Shown: positions 1-8,552 of the stretch, in pieces
How the letters are laid out: every line of letters begins with the position of its first letter
How positions within the stretch are numbered: position 1 is the stretch's first letter
Assembly (NCBI RefSeq): GCF_000710915.1
Contig: NZ_BAUA01000077.1
Location: 48,592 to 112,591 of the forward strand
From: Nocardia brasiliensis IFM 10847
Lineage (GTDB): Bacteria > Actinomycetota > Actinomycetes > Mycobacteriales > Mycobacteriaceae
DNA length: 64,000 bases
Direction: 5' to 3'
Translations under genes and position numbers: made by a program
Notes under the pieces: model-generated
What the model saw: the letters and a program-made list of their open reading frames with translations, nothing else
The model's database searches: none
What the model was told of the DNA's origin: nothing

Positions 1-822
1 GGCGCGCGCCGAATCCTGGTATCTGCGTTCATCTTCCAGCAACTCCGGCACGGTGAGCGCCCGCGCGGCAGCGGATTGGGGAACCTTCGACGACGTCAGC
101 GAACTACTCACCGCCGCAACGTTTTCCATCGTCATACTGGCGTAGGAGCCGGTGCGCGGCGCACTGTCGGAAACAGCCCGCGCCGACCGGCGCAGCACCC
201 GGGTGGTCGAGCGGCGGCGACCGGCATCGGCGGGCCCACCGGTATCGGTCGCGCAGTCGCTCACGGCGTCGAGCCGATGCGCCGCAACGACTTCCGCACG
301 GTAGAGCTCACCGGTGCGCCGCAGCACCGCCGCCGCGCCCACCCCGTCCAGCACGATGTGATGGCTGCGCAGGTACAGCAGGTGATGGCCCGGCCCCACC
401 TGGAACACCGTCGCGACGGTGAGCTGATCGGTGAGCGGGTCGAGCGGTGCGGTGTAGTCACGCTCCATCAGTTCCAGGGCCGCGGCCATCGGGTCGGCCT
501 GGTCGGTCAGCCGCACCCGGCGGATCGGCAGCTCCGCCGCGGCGGGCACGTACTGGCGCGGATATCCGTCGACCATCCGGAAGCGCAGGTGCGGCGACTG
601 CAGTTCGTGGGCCGCGCGCCGGGCGCAGCGCGACATCAGGCCGATCTCGAGCGGACCCGACAGGTCCAGGTACATCGCGACCGTGATCGGCACCCCCGGA
701 TGCAACTGCTGGGCCACCCACCAGCGCAGCTGCGCCGTCGACAGCGGGTACATCGGCTGCGCCGTGGCGTCGGCTCCGGTCAACACGCCTCCCTGCGATT
801 CGGAAAGCCACCGCTGAATCAT
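1..822 (-). CDS. NRPS condensation-domain protein (5' part, runs off window)
   Basis: The open minus-strand frame has no stop before the left edge, giving the first 274 codons of a longer protein. The translation is a condensation (C) domain: an N-terminal PLSTAQLRWW-type motif near residue 26 and the catalytic HHxxxDG motif as HHIVLDG. Condensation domains join aminoacyl or acyl groups in nonribosomal peptide synthesis; stand-alone homologues acylate lipids or glycopeptides. The ATG at 820-822 was chosen because a TAA lies in frame five codons upstream. No good ribosome site precedes it, so a GTG or TTG 12-13 codons downstream, right after GGGAGG, is possible. Whether adenylation and carrier domains follow cannot be seen. 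The domain call is firm; the role is unknown. Confidence 0.8.
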   Translation of the reverse strand, partial: MIQRWLSESQGGVLTGADATAQPMYPLSTAQLRWWVAQQLHPGVPITVAMYLDLSGPLEIGLMSRCARRAAHELQSPHLRFRMVDGYPRQYVPAAAELPIRRVRLTDQADPMAAALELMERDYTAPLDPLTDQLTVATVFQVGPGHHLLYLRSHHIVLDGVGAAAVLRRTGELYRAEVVAAHRLDAVSDCATDTGGPADAGRRRSTTRVLRRSARAVSDSAPRTGSYASMTMENVAAVSSSLTSSKVPQSAAARALTVPELLEDERRYQDSARA

Positions 823-1014
823 CCAGGGGCAAACTTACGGCATCCAGGCGTGAACCCTCCGTAATTTCAGCACAATCGGCGCGTAGCACAGACGACTACC
901 TGCTCAGATGGGTGGTGATCCCACCGATCGGCTCCCTATCGGCGCCCGAGACCGAACGACGGACGAGCACACCCGGCGCTATACGAAGTCGCGGGTCGAA
1001 GACACCGAGGCCGG

Positions 1015-1818
1015 TCAGCGCACGCGCGCCCGCACCAGCTCCCGCGCGGCGGCGCGATACCGGTCGGCGATGAGCCGGACCACGGCGGGATGGACCCCGA
1101 TGGGTTCGGCCACGCCGTCGGCCCCGGCGTCGTGCAGACGCTCGTGGAACAGACCGTGCGCCAACAGATAGGACGCGACGAAAACTCGCTCGGCACCGGA
1201 CTCACGCAGCGCGGCAACGACATCCGCGACGCGTGGCGCACCGGTGGCGATATAGCCGAGGCGGACCGGCGTGTCCAGCCGTTCGGCCAGCATCGCGGCG
1301 GCGCGGCGAACATCTTGGCGCGCACGGGGATCCGAGGAACCCGCGGCGGCGAACACGACCGCGTCCCCGGGCCGCCACCCCGCGGCGCGCAGCCGCATGG
1401 TCATGATCCGGGCCAGCGCCGGGTCCGGGCCCATGGCCGGGGTGATCGCCACCGCGCCGTGACCGCTGTCGGCCACCTCCCGCGGCACATCCTGATAGAC
1501 GTGGTACCCGGAGGCGAGGAAGGCCGGAACGACCACGGCGGGAACGGATTCACCCGCCGTGCCGGTCAGGTCGCGCAGCACCTCGGCCGGTGACGGGCCG
1601 AGCACGTCGACGAAGGAGGTCCGCAGAACGGGCACGGCTGCCTGCTGCGGTCCGGGAACGAGGGGAAGGGGTTCCCGGGCCGCAGCGGCATCGGCGTCGC
1701 GCCCCGAAACCGCGACGCCGAGCTCGTTGCCGACCGCCTCGGCCAGCGCGGCGATCATCTCGACGCCGCGCGCGCTTCTGGTGCCGTGCGCGACGAGCAC
1801 CAGCGCGGGGGCGCTCAC
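1015..1818 (-). CDS. Sirohydrochlorin chelatase (CbiX/SirB family)
   Basis: 267 residues with two tandem CbiX-like halves: an N-terminal LVLVAHGTR segment carrying the metal-binding His, and a C-terminal half with VFVASYLLAHG and further His residues. The family inserts Fe2+ (or Co2+) into sirohydrochlorin. Here iron is expected, giving siroheme, the cofactor of the nitrite reductase NirB two genes upstream. The GTG start overlaps the nnaR stop (GTGA), so the two are probably translationally coupled. A GTG one codon upstream is an equal choice. Cobaltochelation for B12 is the alternative, but the neighbours favour siroheme. Confidence 0.88.
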   Translation of the reverse strand: MSAPALVLVAHGTRSARGVEMIAALAEAVGNELGVAVSGRDADAAAAREPLPLVPGPQQAAVPVLRTSFVDVLGPSPAEVLRDLTGTAGESVPAVVVPAFLASGYHVYQDVPREVADSGHGAVAITPAMGPDPALARIMTMRLRAAGWRPGDAVVFAAAGSSDPRARQDVRRAAAMLAERLDTPVRLGYIATGAPRVADVVAALRESGAERVFVASYLLAHGLFHERLHDAGADGVAEPIGVHPAVVRLIADRYRAAARELVRARVR

Positions 1819-3044
1819 CACGCCCCCATGGTCTGGGCATGCCGCAGCGGGGTGCTGAAACCGGGCATCTGCGGGCCGCCGAATTCGGACCGCGGATTGT
1901 TGTCGACGCATTCGGCCGCGTCCATGGCCAGCCGGTAGCCGCGCTTGACCACGGTCTGGATCGCCTTCGGCGCACCGAGTCCGGCGCGCAGCCGGGCGAT
2001 CGCGGTTTCCACCGCGTGCGTGTCGCCGCCGCCGCCGGGCAGCGCCGCGAGCAGGTGCTCCCGGGAGACCACCCGGCCGGGCTGCCTGGCCAGCGACCGC
2101 ATCAGCGCCATCGGCGCGGGCGCCAGCTGGCGTACCTCACCGTCGACCACGACGCAGCCGCCGCGCACGCTCAGCGTGTGGCCCGCGGCGTAGATCCGGT
2201 TGGCCCGGCGCGGCAGTTCCTCGGCGACGTGCCGGGCGAGCGCACCGAGGCGGGCCCGCCCCGGCATCGAGGTCGGCACGCCGAGCTCCTCCAGCGGCGC
2301 CGCGGTGATCGGCCCGACGCACGCGGCCAGCACCCGGCCGCGCAGGGCGTGCAACACTGCTTCGAGCAGCCCGGTTTCCTTGGCGCGCATCAACATCGAC
2401 GCGACGGCGGGCGCGCTGGTGAACGTGACGCAGTCCAGGCTGGAGGTGACGATGGCCTCGATCATCAGGTCCATCGGCTGCTGATCCTGCGGCGGCTCCC
2501 AGCGATACACTGGCACCGGCACGACATCCGCACCGGCGCAACGCAATACCTCACAGAAGTCGGGCACCGGCTCCCACTCGGTGGTGGCGCCGTGCAACTG
2601 CACCGCGATCCGCACCCCGTCCACGCCCTCGGCGAGCAGATGATCGAGCACCTCGGCCGAGGACTCGGACGCGGGCGACCACTCCTCGCGCAGTTCGGCC
2701 GCGCGGATGGCGCCCTTGGCCTTCGGGCCGCGCGCCAGCACCCGGGTGGACCCGAGCGTGGTCCGCAGTTGCTCCGCGATGCCCCAGCCCTCGGCCGCCT
2801 CCATCCAGCCACGAAAGCCGATGCCGGTGGTGGCCACCACGATCTGCGGGGGATCGACGACCAGTTGGCGGGTTACTCGCTCCAGTTCGTCGTCGTCGGC
2901 GAGCGGAATGATCCGAATGGCGGGTGCGAACACCACGCCCGCGCCCCGGCGGACCAGCAGGGTGGCGAACTCGTCGGCGCGTCGCGCCGCCGTGATGCCG
3001 ATGGTGAATCCCGCGAGACAGGCGCTCGCGTCGGGAGTATTCAT
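1815..3044 (-). CDS. nnaR: HemD-like nitrate/nitrite assimilation regulator NnaR (HemD domain + winged helix)
   Basis: 409 residues. Residues ~10-265 form a uroporphyrinogen-III synthase-like bilobal domain (GITAARRADEFATLL at the start). The C-terminal ~90 residues are an OmpR-type winged-helix domain (SREHLLAALPGG, VETAIARLRAGLG, VVKRGYRLAMD). This fusion defines NnaR, known in Streptomyces and mycobacteria as a co-activator with GlnR of nitrate/nitrite assimilation genes. The ATG at 3044 lies four bases after the nirD stop; upstream starts would run into nirD. The same domain order is found in M. tuberculosis Rv0260c. The HemD part probably acts as a sensor rather than as the housekeeping synthase; that is inference. 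Confidence 0.9.
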   Translation of the reverse strand: MNTPDASACLAGFTIGITAARRADEFATLLVRRGAGVVFAPAIRIIPLADDDELERVTRQLVVDPPQIVVATTGIGFRGWMEAAEGWGIAEQLRTTLGSTRVLARGPKAKGAIRAAELREEWSPASESSAEVLDHLLAEGVDGVRIAVQLHGATTEWEPVPDFCEVLRCAGADVVPVPVYRWEPPQDQQPMDLMIEAIVTSSLDCVTFTSAPAVASMLMRAKETGLLEAVLHALRGRVLAACVGPITAAPLEELGVPTSMPGRARLGALARHVAEELPRRANRIYAAGHTLSVRGGCVVVDGEVRQLAPAPMALMRSLARQPGRVVSREHLLAALPGGGGDTHAVETAIARLRAGLGAPKAIQTVVKRGYRLAMDAAECVDNNPRSEFGGPQMPGFSTPLRHAQTMGAW

Positions 3045-3048
3045 GAGT

Positions 3049-3450
3049 TCATCCGTCCGAGGAAGCGAGCCCGGCAACCACCGGCTCGTTGGAAATCGAC
3101 ACGATGCCGTCGGTCACGCTCACCGCGTATACCGGCAGCATTGCCGATTCGTCGTCCAGGCAGCGCCCGTCGACCAGTGAGAAGGCCTGCTTGAGCAAGG
3201 GCGACGCGACGACGGGCACGCCGCCGCGGTCGCCGACGATCCCGCGCGACATGACCGCCGCGCGTCCGAACGGATCAATGTTGCCGACGGCGTAGAGAAT
3301 GCCGTCGCTCATCAGGAACAAGGCGGCCTGTCGGCCACCTTTCAGCAACACCGCGACGCCGCGGCCGGGAATCAGGTAGTCGAGCCGGCACGCTTGGGTC
3401 CAGCCGGTGGCGGTAGCAGCGGCAATGCCGGGGGCATCGATCACGGTCAT
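3049..3450 (-). CDS. nirD: Nitrite reductase [NAD(P)H] small subunit NirD
   Basis: 133 residues of the Rieske-like NirD family. The fold is recognisable (RGVAVLLKGGRQAALF, GILYAVGNIDPF, VVASPLLKQAFSLVDGRCLDD), but the Cys/His cluster ligands of true Rieske proteins are absent, as is usual for the NirD subunit. It partners NirB in cytoplasmic reduction of nitrite to ammonium. Two ATGs lie nine bases apart: GGAGG touches the first (3459) but is nine bases from the second (3450), so the second was chosen. It sits 55 bases downstream of nirB in the same direction and just ahead of nnaR. Confidence 0.93.
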   Translation of the reverse strand: MTVIDAPGIAAATATGWTQACRLDYLIPGRGVAVLLKGGRQAALFLMSDGILYAVGNIDPFGRAAVMSRGIVGDRGGVPVVASPLLKQAFSLVDGRCLDDESAMLPVYAVSVTDGIVSISNEPVVAGLASSDG

Positions 3451-3514
3451 CGGTGTCATCCTCCAAACGCCTTACTCATTGGTACCGGCGTCCTGTTTCT
3501 ATGGGGTTAAGCCG

Positions 3515-6061
3515 TCATTTCCCGCGGGTAGCGACCGGAATATCCGGCATACCGAGTAACACCGGCACCTTCCGTTCGCCGCTGTCGTCGAAGGAGATGG
3601 TCGGATCGGCCTCGTCCGGGGCGTTCACGAAGGAGACGAACCGGGAGAGCTTTTCTTCGTCCTCGAGCACTGCGGCCCATTCGTCGCGGTAGCCATCGAT
3701 GTGCTGGGCCATGGCCGCCTCCAGCTCGTCGGCGATGCCGAGGCTGTCCTCGCAGACCACCTGCTTGACGTAATCGATACCGCCCTCGAGCGCCTCCTGC
3801 CACGGCGCGGTGCGCTGCAACCGGTCCGCGGTGCGGACGTAGAACATCAGGTACCGGTCGATGTACTTGATCAGCGTCTCGTCGTCGAGCTCACCGGCCA
3901 GCAGCACCGCGTGCTTGGGCGAGAGACCGCCGTTGCCGCCGACATAGAGGTTCCAGCCGTTCTCGGTGGCGATCACGCCGACGTCCTTGCCGCGCGCTTC
4001 GGCGCACTCGCGAGCGCAGCCGGAGACACCCAGCTTCAGCTTGTGCGGAGAACGCAGTCCGCGATACCGCTTTTCGAGCAGTACCGCCATGCCGACCGAG
4101 TCCTGCTGACCGTAGCGGCACCAGGTGGAGCCGACGCAGCTCTTCACCGTGCGCAGCGACTTGCCGTAGGCGTGCCCGGATTCCATGCCGACATCGACCA
4201 ACCGCTGCCAGATCAACGGCAGCTGTTCGACGCGCGCGCCGAACAGGTCGATCCGCTGACCGCCGGTGACCTTGACGTACAGGTCGAAATCCTTGGCGAT
4301 CTGGCCGATGGTGATGAGCTGATCGGCCGTCACCTCGCCGCCCGGCATCCGCGGCACCACCGAGTAGGTGCCGTTCTTCTGCAGGTTGGCCAGGAAGTGG
4401 TCGTTGGTGTCCTGCAGACCCGCCTGCTCGCCGTCCAGGATGTGCTCGCTCGAGGTCGAGGCGAGGATGGAGGCGACCGTCGGCTTGCAGATATCGCAGC
4501 CGGATCCCTTGCCGTACTTGGTGATCAGCCCCGAGAACGTGCGGATGCCGGTGACCTGGACGATCTGGAACAACTCGGAACGGGACTGCTCGAAGTGCTC
4601 GCACAGCGCCTTGGACATCTCCACGCCGGACTGCTCGAGCAGCTTCTTGATCATGGGAACGCAACCGCCGCAAGATGTTCCGGCGGAGGTGCACTTCTTC
4701 ACCCCGGCGATATCGCAAACGCCCTCGGCGATCGCGCCGCAGATATCGCCCTTGGACACGTTGTTGCAGGAGCAGATCTGGGCGTCGTCGGGCAGCGCAT
4801 CGGCGCTCAGTTCCGCGCCCGCGGGCGAGATCAGCGCGGCGGGTTCGGCCGGCAGCGGACGCCCCACCAGCGGACGCAGCGAGGCGTACGCCGTCGCGTC
4901 GCCGACCAGGATGCCGCCGAGCAGGATCTGCGCGTCGTCGGACACGACGAGCTTGGCGTAGGTGCCCTTCGCGGCGTCGTGCAGCACGACCGACAGCGCG
5001 CCCGCGGTGGCGCCGTGCGCGTCACCGAAGCTGGCCACGTCGACCCCGAGCAGCTTCAGCTTGGTCGACATGTCCGCGCCGGGGAATTCGCCCGCGCCGC
5101 CGAGCAGGCGGTCCGCCACGATCTCGGCGGTGGTGTAGCCGGGCGCGACCAAGCCGTAGCAGGTGCCCTCGACGGCGGCGCATTCGCCGACGGCCCAGAT
5201 ATTCGGATCGGAGGTCTGCAGGCCGAGGTCGGTAATGACGCCGCCGCGGGGGCCGACCGCCAGGCCGCTGTCGCGGGCGATCTGATCCCGCGGGCGCACA
5301 CCCGCCGAGAACACGACCAGCGCGGCCTCGATCACCGACTCGTCGGACAGCGCGACCCGCACGCCCGTGTCGGCGGCCTCGATCGAGGACGTGCCGACAC
5401 CGGTGTGCACGGCCAGGCCGAGATCGGTGACCAGGCGCTCCAGGATCGCGCCGCCGCCCTCGTCGACCTGTGCGGGCATCAGCCGGTCGTTGTACTCGAT
5501 CACGTGCGGTGTCAGGCCGAGCAGCCGCAGCGCGTTCGCGGCCTCGAGGCCGAGCAGTCCGCCGCCGACCACCACGCCCACCGCGCCGGGCCCGGCGGCC
5601 TCGGCGGCGGCCCGGATGCCGTCCAGGTCGTCGAGGGTGCGGTAGACGAAGCACTCGGGCAGATCGTGCCCGGGGACCGGCGGCACGAACGGGTACGAGC
5701 CGGTGGCGAGCACCAGTGCGTCGTAGGAGAGGGTCTCCCCCGTCGACGTGGTCACCTTGCGGGCGTCGCGGTCGATGCGCTCGGCGCGCTCGCCGAGACG
5801 CAGCTCCACCAGCGCGTCGCCGGCATACTCGTTGCCGGGCAGCGCCAGCTCCGCCGCGTCCCACCTGCCGACGTACGAGGACAGGCCGACTCGGTCGTAG
5901 GCGGGCAGCCGCTCCTCGCTCAGCACCACGACCTGCCACTGCCCCGCCTCGTCCCGCGCACGCAACGCCTCGACGAACCGGTGCCCGACCATGCCGTGGC
6001 CGACGACGACGGCGGTCTTGCGTGCGGACGGTTCGAGTGGGTGATTCATCGGGGTGCTCAA
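3515..6061 (-). CDS. nirB: Nitrite reductase [NAD(P)H] large subunit NirB
   Basis: About 848 residues, the usual NirB length. Order of domains: N-terminal FAD/NAD(P)-binding oxidoreductase (VVVGHGMVGHRF), a BFD-like [2Fe-2S] domain (ICSCNNVSKG, then CTSAGTSCGGC), and ferredoxin-like plus siroheme/[4Fe-4S] repeats with cluster ligands in SCVGSTWCRYG and GVSGCARECAEARG. It performs six-electron reduction of nitrite to ammonium in the cytoplasm. A GGAGG at 6068-6072 is six bases from a TTG at 6061, whereas the first good ATG (6049) is 18 bases away; TTG was therefore preferred, adding only four residues. A GlnR box lies about 130-150 bases upstream. Confidence 0.95.
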   Translation of the reverse strand: MSTPMNHPLEPSARKTAVVVGHGMVGHRFVEALRARDEAGQWQVVVLSEERLPAYDRVGLSSYVGRWDAAELALPGNEYAGDALVELRLGERAERIDRDARKVTTSTGETLSYDALVLATGSYPFVPPVPGHDLPECFVYRTLDDLDGIRAAAEAAGPGAVGVVVGGGLLGLEAANALRLLGLTPHVIEYNDRLMPAQVDEGGGAILERLVTDLGLAVHTGVGTSSIEAADTGVRVALSDESVIEAALVVFSAGVRPRDQIARDSGLAVGPRGGVITDLGLQTSDPNIWAVGECAAVEGTCYGLVAPGYTTAEIVADRLLGGAGEFPGADMSTKLKLLGVDVASFGDAHGATAGALSVVLHDAAKGTYAKLVVSDDAQILLGGILVGDATAYASLRPLVGRPLPAEPAALISPAGAELSADALPDDAQICSCNNVSKGDICGAIAEGVCDIAGVKKCTSAGTSCGGCVPMIKKLLEQSGVEMSKALCEHFEQSRSELFQIVQVTGIRTFSGLITKYGKGSGCDICKPTVASILASTSSEHILDGEQAGLQDTNDHFLANLQKNGTYSVVPRMPGGEVTADQLITIGQIAKDFDLYVKVTGGQRIDLFGARVEQLPLIWQRLVDVGMESGHAYGKSLRTVKSCVGSTWCRYGQQDSVGMAVLLEKRYRGLRSPHKLKLGVSGCARECAEARGKDVGVIATENGWNLYVGGNGGLSPKHAVLLAGELDDETLIKYIDRYLMFYVRTADRLQRTAPWQEALEGGIDYVKQVVCEDSLGIADELEAAMAQHIDGYRDEWAAVLEDEEKLSRFVSFVNAPDEADPTISFDDSGERKVPVLLGMPDIPVATRGK

Positions 6062-6188
6062 GAAGGGCCTCCAAAGATCCGGTTGGCCCAACGGTAGGAA
6101 ACGGGTATTGCCGCAATGCTGCGCGAAATGACCGGCGCATCAACGGTTGCTCACGGTTATCCGAATCCGGGCGTGAGCTCGCCCGCAA

Positions 6189-6215
6189 GTTACGCCCATG
6201 TGACAGCGCGGTTTC
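6189..6215 (-). promoter_or_regulatory. GlnR box upstream of nirB
   Basis: On the minus strand three half-sites occur with exact 11-base spacing: GAAAC-n6-GTCAC-n6-GTAAC. This matches the actinomycete GlnR consensus of alternating GTnAC and GAAAC units separated by six bases. The site lies about 130-150 bases upstream of the nirB start and is the best nitrogen-control element seen in the window. Confidence 0.72.
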
Positions 6216-6293
6216 CGGAGATCACCGAGACCCCACCACGGCCCCGTCCCCGGAGGAGAGTCGCCTTCCGAGCATCCCCTGCCCCACTACGCG

Positions 6294-6333
6294 CCGCAAC
6301 CCGGCCGACAACAACTTGTCAGCCGGGTTGCGG
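6294..6333 (-). terminator. Hairpin after the CynX-like transporter gene
   Basis: Perfect 12-base arms (CCGCAACCCGGC / GCCGGGTTGCGG) enclose a second stem GACAA/TTGTC with loop CAAC. It starts 11 bases past the transporter stop. There is no T-run, so it may stop transcription only weakly or may stabilise the mRNA end. Confidence 0.6.
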
Positions 6334-6344
6334 TCTGCGCGGGA

Positions 6345-7601
6345 CTAGTTCCAGGTGTCCTCGAGCATGCGCGGCTTGCAGGCCTGCCACGCACCGGCCA
6401 GCAGGACCAGGACGGCGACGGTGAGCAGAGCGAAGGGCGCGAGCCAGCCGTCGGTGGCCGAGTGCAGCACGCCGAACAGCACCGGGCCGACGCAGGCCAC
6501 CGCGTAACCGACGCCCTGGGTGAAGCCGGACAGCGCCGACGATCCGCCCGGGGTGTTGGTGCGCATGTTGATCAGGGTCAGCGCCATCGGGAAGGTGCTC
6601 GGGCCGAGGCCGAGCAGGACCACCCACAGGATCGGCAGGCTCATCGGCGCGACGAGCAGCCCGACGAACGAGGCCAGGAAGAACGCGCCGCACGCGACCA
6701 CGACCAGGAAGGGGTTGCGGAAGCGCGCGACCACGGTCGGCGCGGTGAGCGCGGCGAACAGGCCGACCAGGCCGAACACGCCCAGCATGCTGCCCGCGAA
6801 ACTGGCGCTGGCGCCGGCATCGGTGAGGATCTTGGGCAGCCAGGTGAACATCGCGTAGGTGATCAGCGAGGTCATGCCGAACATCCCGGCCATGCCCCAG
6901 GCCAGCGGGGACCGCCAGACCCGGCCGGTGCGCGGCGCCTCGGCGGGCAGTGCGGTGGTGTCCGCGACGTCACGGCCGCGACGGTCGCGCAGCACGCCGA
7001 TCCAAGGCAGCGCCGCGGCGAAACCGAGGGCGGCCCACAGGCCGAGCGAGATCCGCCAGCCGAACGCGTCGGCGACCGGGACCGCGACGAACGCCGGCAC
7101 CACGGTGCCGACCTGCACCATCATGATGTACAGCGAGCTGACCACCGCGAGCCGATCCGAGAAGTACCGCTTCACCAGCGGCGGGATCACCACGTTGCCG
7201 ATGCCCATACCGGCCAGGGCGAGCGCGGAGAACACCAGCAGTTCCGCGGTGCCGGAGAGCAGCACCCGGACCAGCATGCCGGTGCCGGCCATCAGCATGG
7301 CGGTCAGCGCGGTCCGTTCCAGGCCGATCCGCTGCACCAGCACGGGGGTCAGCAAACCCGAGAGCGCGAACATCGCGGTCGGGATCATGCCGAAGACGCC
7401 CACCACGGCGGTGCCGTAGCCCACGTCGGCGCCGATCCGTTCGGCCAGGGGGCTGAACGCCGTCACCGCGACACGCAGCACGAGCGCCGACATCACGATG
7501 GCGGCCAAAACGAGCAGACGCCCCTCCGTCAGGGCCCGCCGACGCTGGTCGACCAGCGCGGATTCGGTTCGGGTCTGAGTTTTCTGGAGGGTTGCAGTCA
7601 C
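6345..7601 (-). CDS. MFS transporter, CynX/NimT-like
   Basis: About 418 residues with 12 predicted membrane helices, in the major facilitator superfamily. The segments VMSALVLRVAVTAFSPL and AGMGIGNVVIPPLVKRYF resemble the CynX/NimT (cyanate/2-nitroimidazole) subgroup. The substrate is not known; a nitrogen compound is plausible from the position between nirB and narK. The GTG at 7601 gives the family's N-terminus; the longer reading starting at 7637 has no extra conserved sequence. It is divergent from the GntR-type regulator 66 bases away, which suggests local control. No Shine-Dalgarno is visible, so the message may be leaderless. Confidence 0.85.
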   Translation of the reverse strand: MTATLQKTQTRTESALVDQRRRALTEGRLLVLAAIVMSALVLRVAVTAFSPLAERIGADVGYGTAVVGVFGMIPTAMFALSGLLTPVLVQRIGLERTALTAMLMAGTGMLVRVLLSGTAELLVFSALALAGMGIGNVVIPPLVKRYFSDRLAVVSSLYIMMVQVGTVVPAFVAVPVADAFGWRISLGLWAALGFAAALPWIGVLRDRRGRDVADTTALPAEAPRTGRVWRSPLAWGMAGMFGMTSLITYAMFTWLPKILTDAGASASFAGSMLGVFGLVGLFAALTAPTVVARFRNPFLVVVACGAFFLASFVGLLVAPMSLPILWVVLLGLGPSTFPMALTLINMRTNTPGGSSALSGFTQGVGYAVACVGPVLFGVLHSATDGWLAPFALLTVAVLVLLAGAWQACKPRMLEDTWN

Positions 7602-7607
7602 CGCGAA

Positions 7608-7628
7608 ATCATAGGATGACCGGATGAT
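7608..7628. promoter_or_regulatory. Candidate operator between transporter and GntR regulator
   Basis: The divergent intergenic region carries the inverted repeat ATCAT-n11-ATGAT, which includes a tighter TCAT-AGG-ATGA palindrome at 7609-7619. Autoregulating FCD-type GntR proteins usually bind palindromes in such regions. Binding by the adjacent regulator is inferred only. Confidence 0.4.
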
Positions 7629-7666
7629 AGGAGGCAACGATTTGTGATGAGCGGTACTCTGAGTCA

Positions 7667-8374
7667 GTGCAACCAGTCCGGCGCACCAGCCTCATTGCCC
7701 AGGTCACCGAGCAGCTGCGTGCCGAAATCCGTTCCAGCCGTTGGCCGATCGGCTCACGCATCCCCACCGAACCGGAGCTCACCGAGCTCACCGGGACGGG
7801 TCGAAACACCGTGCGCGAGGCCGTCCAAGCTCTCGTCCACGCGGGGATGCTCGAGCGACGCCAAGGTTCGGGAACCTATGTGATCGCATCCTCCGACCTC
7901 GGCGGCACGTTAGGCAAGTACTTTGCCGACGCCGAGGAGCGCGATGTGCTCGAGCTCCGCCTGGCGCTCGACACCACCGCCGCCGCGCTGGCCGCCCGCC
8001 GCCGCGACGACAGTGACATCGCCAACCTCCTGCAGTTGCTCGCCGAACGCGACAAGGCCTGGCACGACGACAGCCCGGCCGCGATCGAGTCCGACGTGGA
8101 ACTGCACCGCGCGATCGTCGTGGCCAGCCATAACGCGGTGTATCTGGAGTTCTACGACTCCCTGCTCCCGATCATCGAACAGGTGATCCGAGCACGGACG
8201 TTGAAATCCGATGATTCCTACCCCGAAGAGCACGCCGAATTGGTGCACGCGGTGATCGACGGCGATCCCGAACGCGCCTCCTCGGCCGCGAGTTGCTTCC
8301 TGAACTCGCTGATCGCGGAGTACCCGGACGCCATCGATAACACCGATATCGCGCGCGACGAACACACCGGATAG
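7667..8374 (+). CDS. GntR-family regulator with FCD ligand domain
   Basis: 235 residues. Residues ~5-72 form the GntR winged helix (AQVTEQLRAEIRSSRWPIGS, TGTGRNTVREAVQALVHAGM, RRQGSGTYV). Residues ~90-220 form the all-helical FCD effector domain with the spaced Asp/His metal-ligand pattern (LRLALDTTAA, ELHRAIVVASHN, EEHAELVHAVIDGD). FadR-subfamily members usually repress a divergent transport or catabolic gene in response to a small acid. Here it faces the CynX-like transporter and precedes narK. The start is GTG. The effector is unknown. Confidence 0.88.
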   Translation: MQPVRRTSLIAQVTEQLRAEIRSSRWPIGSRIPTEPELTELTGTGRNTVREAVQALVHAGMLERRQGSGTYVIASSDLGGTLGKYFADAEERDVLELRLALDTTAAALAARRRDDSDIANLLQLLAERDKAWHDDSPAAIESDVELHRAIVVASHNAVYLEFYDSLLPIIEQVIRARTLKSDDSYPEEHAELVHAVIDGDPERASSAASCFLNSLIAEYPDAIDNTDIARDEHTG

Positions 8375-8391
8375 CCGACTCACCACGCCCT

Positions 8392-8408
8392 GGCTCACAC
8401 TGTGAGCC
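8392..8408. promoter_or_regulatory. Palindrome upstream of narK
   Basis: GGCTCAC-ACT-GTGAGCC is a perfect 7-base inverted repeat 18 bases after the GntR stop and about 145 bases before narK. Nearby, TTGCCTGG (8413-8420) and CCAGGCAA (8480-8487) form a second inverted pair. These could be a weak terminator or binding sites for NnaR or the GntR protein; I cannot tell which. Confidence 0.4.
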
Positions 8409-8552
8409 GGAATTGCCTGGAACGTCACGCACAGCCACGGTGCCGCAACACCCGGCCCCTACGTTGTGACGGGATAAAGCCAGGCAACTCGACGCCACCC
8501 GCGGCAGTGCCGCCGCACGGACGGCCGGTCGAGCGCATATGAGAGGAAGCCG

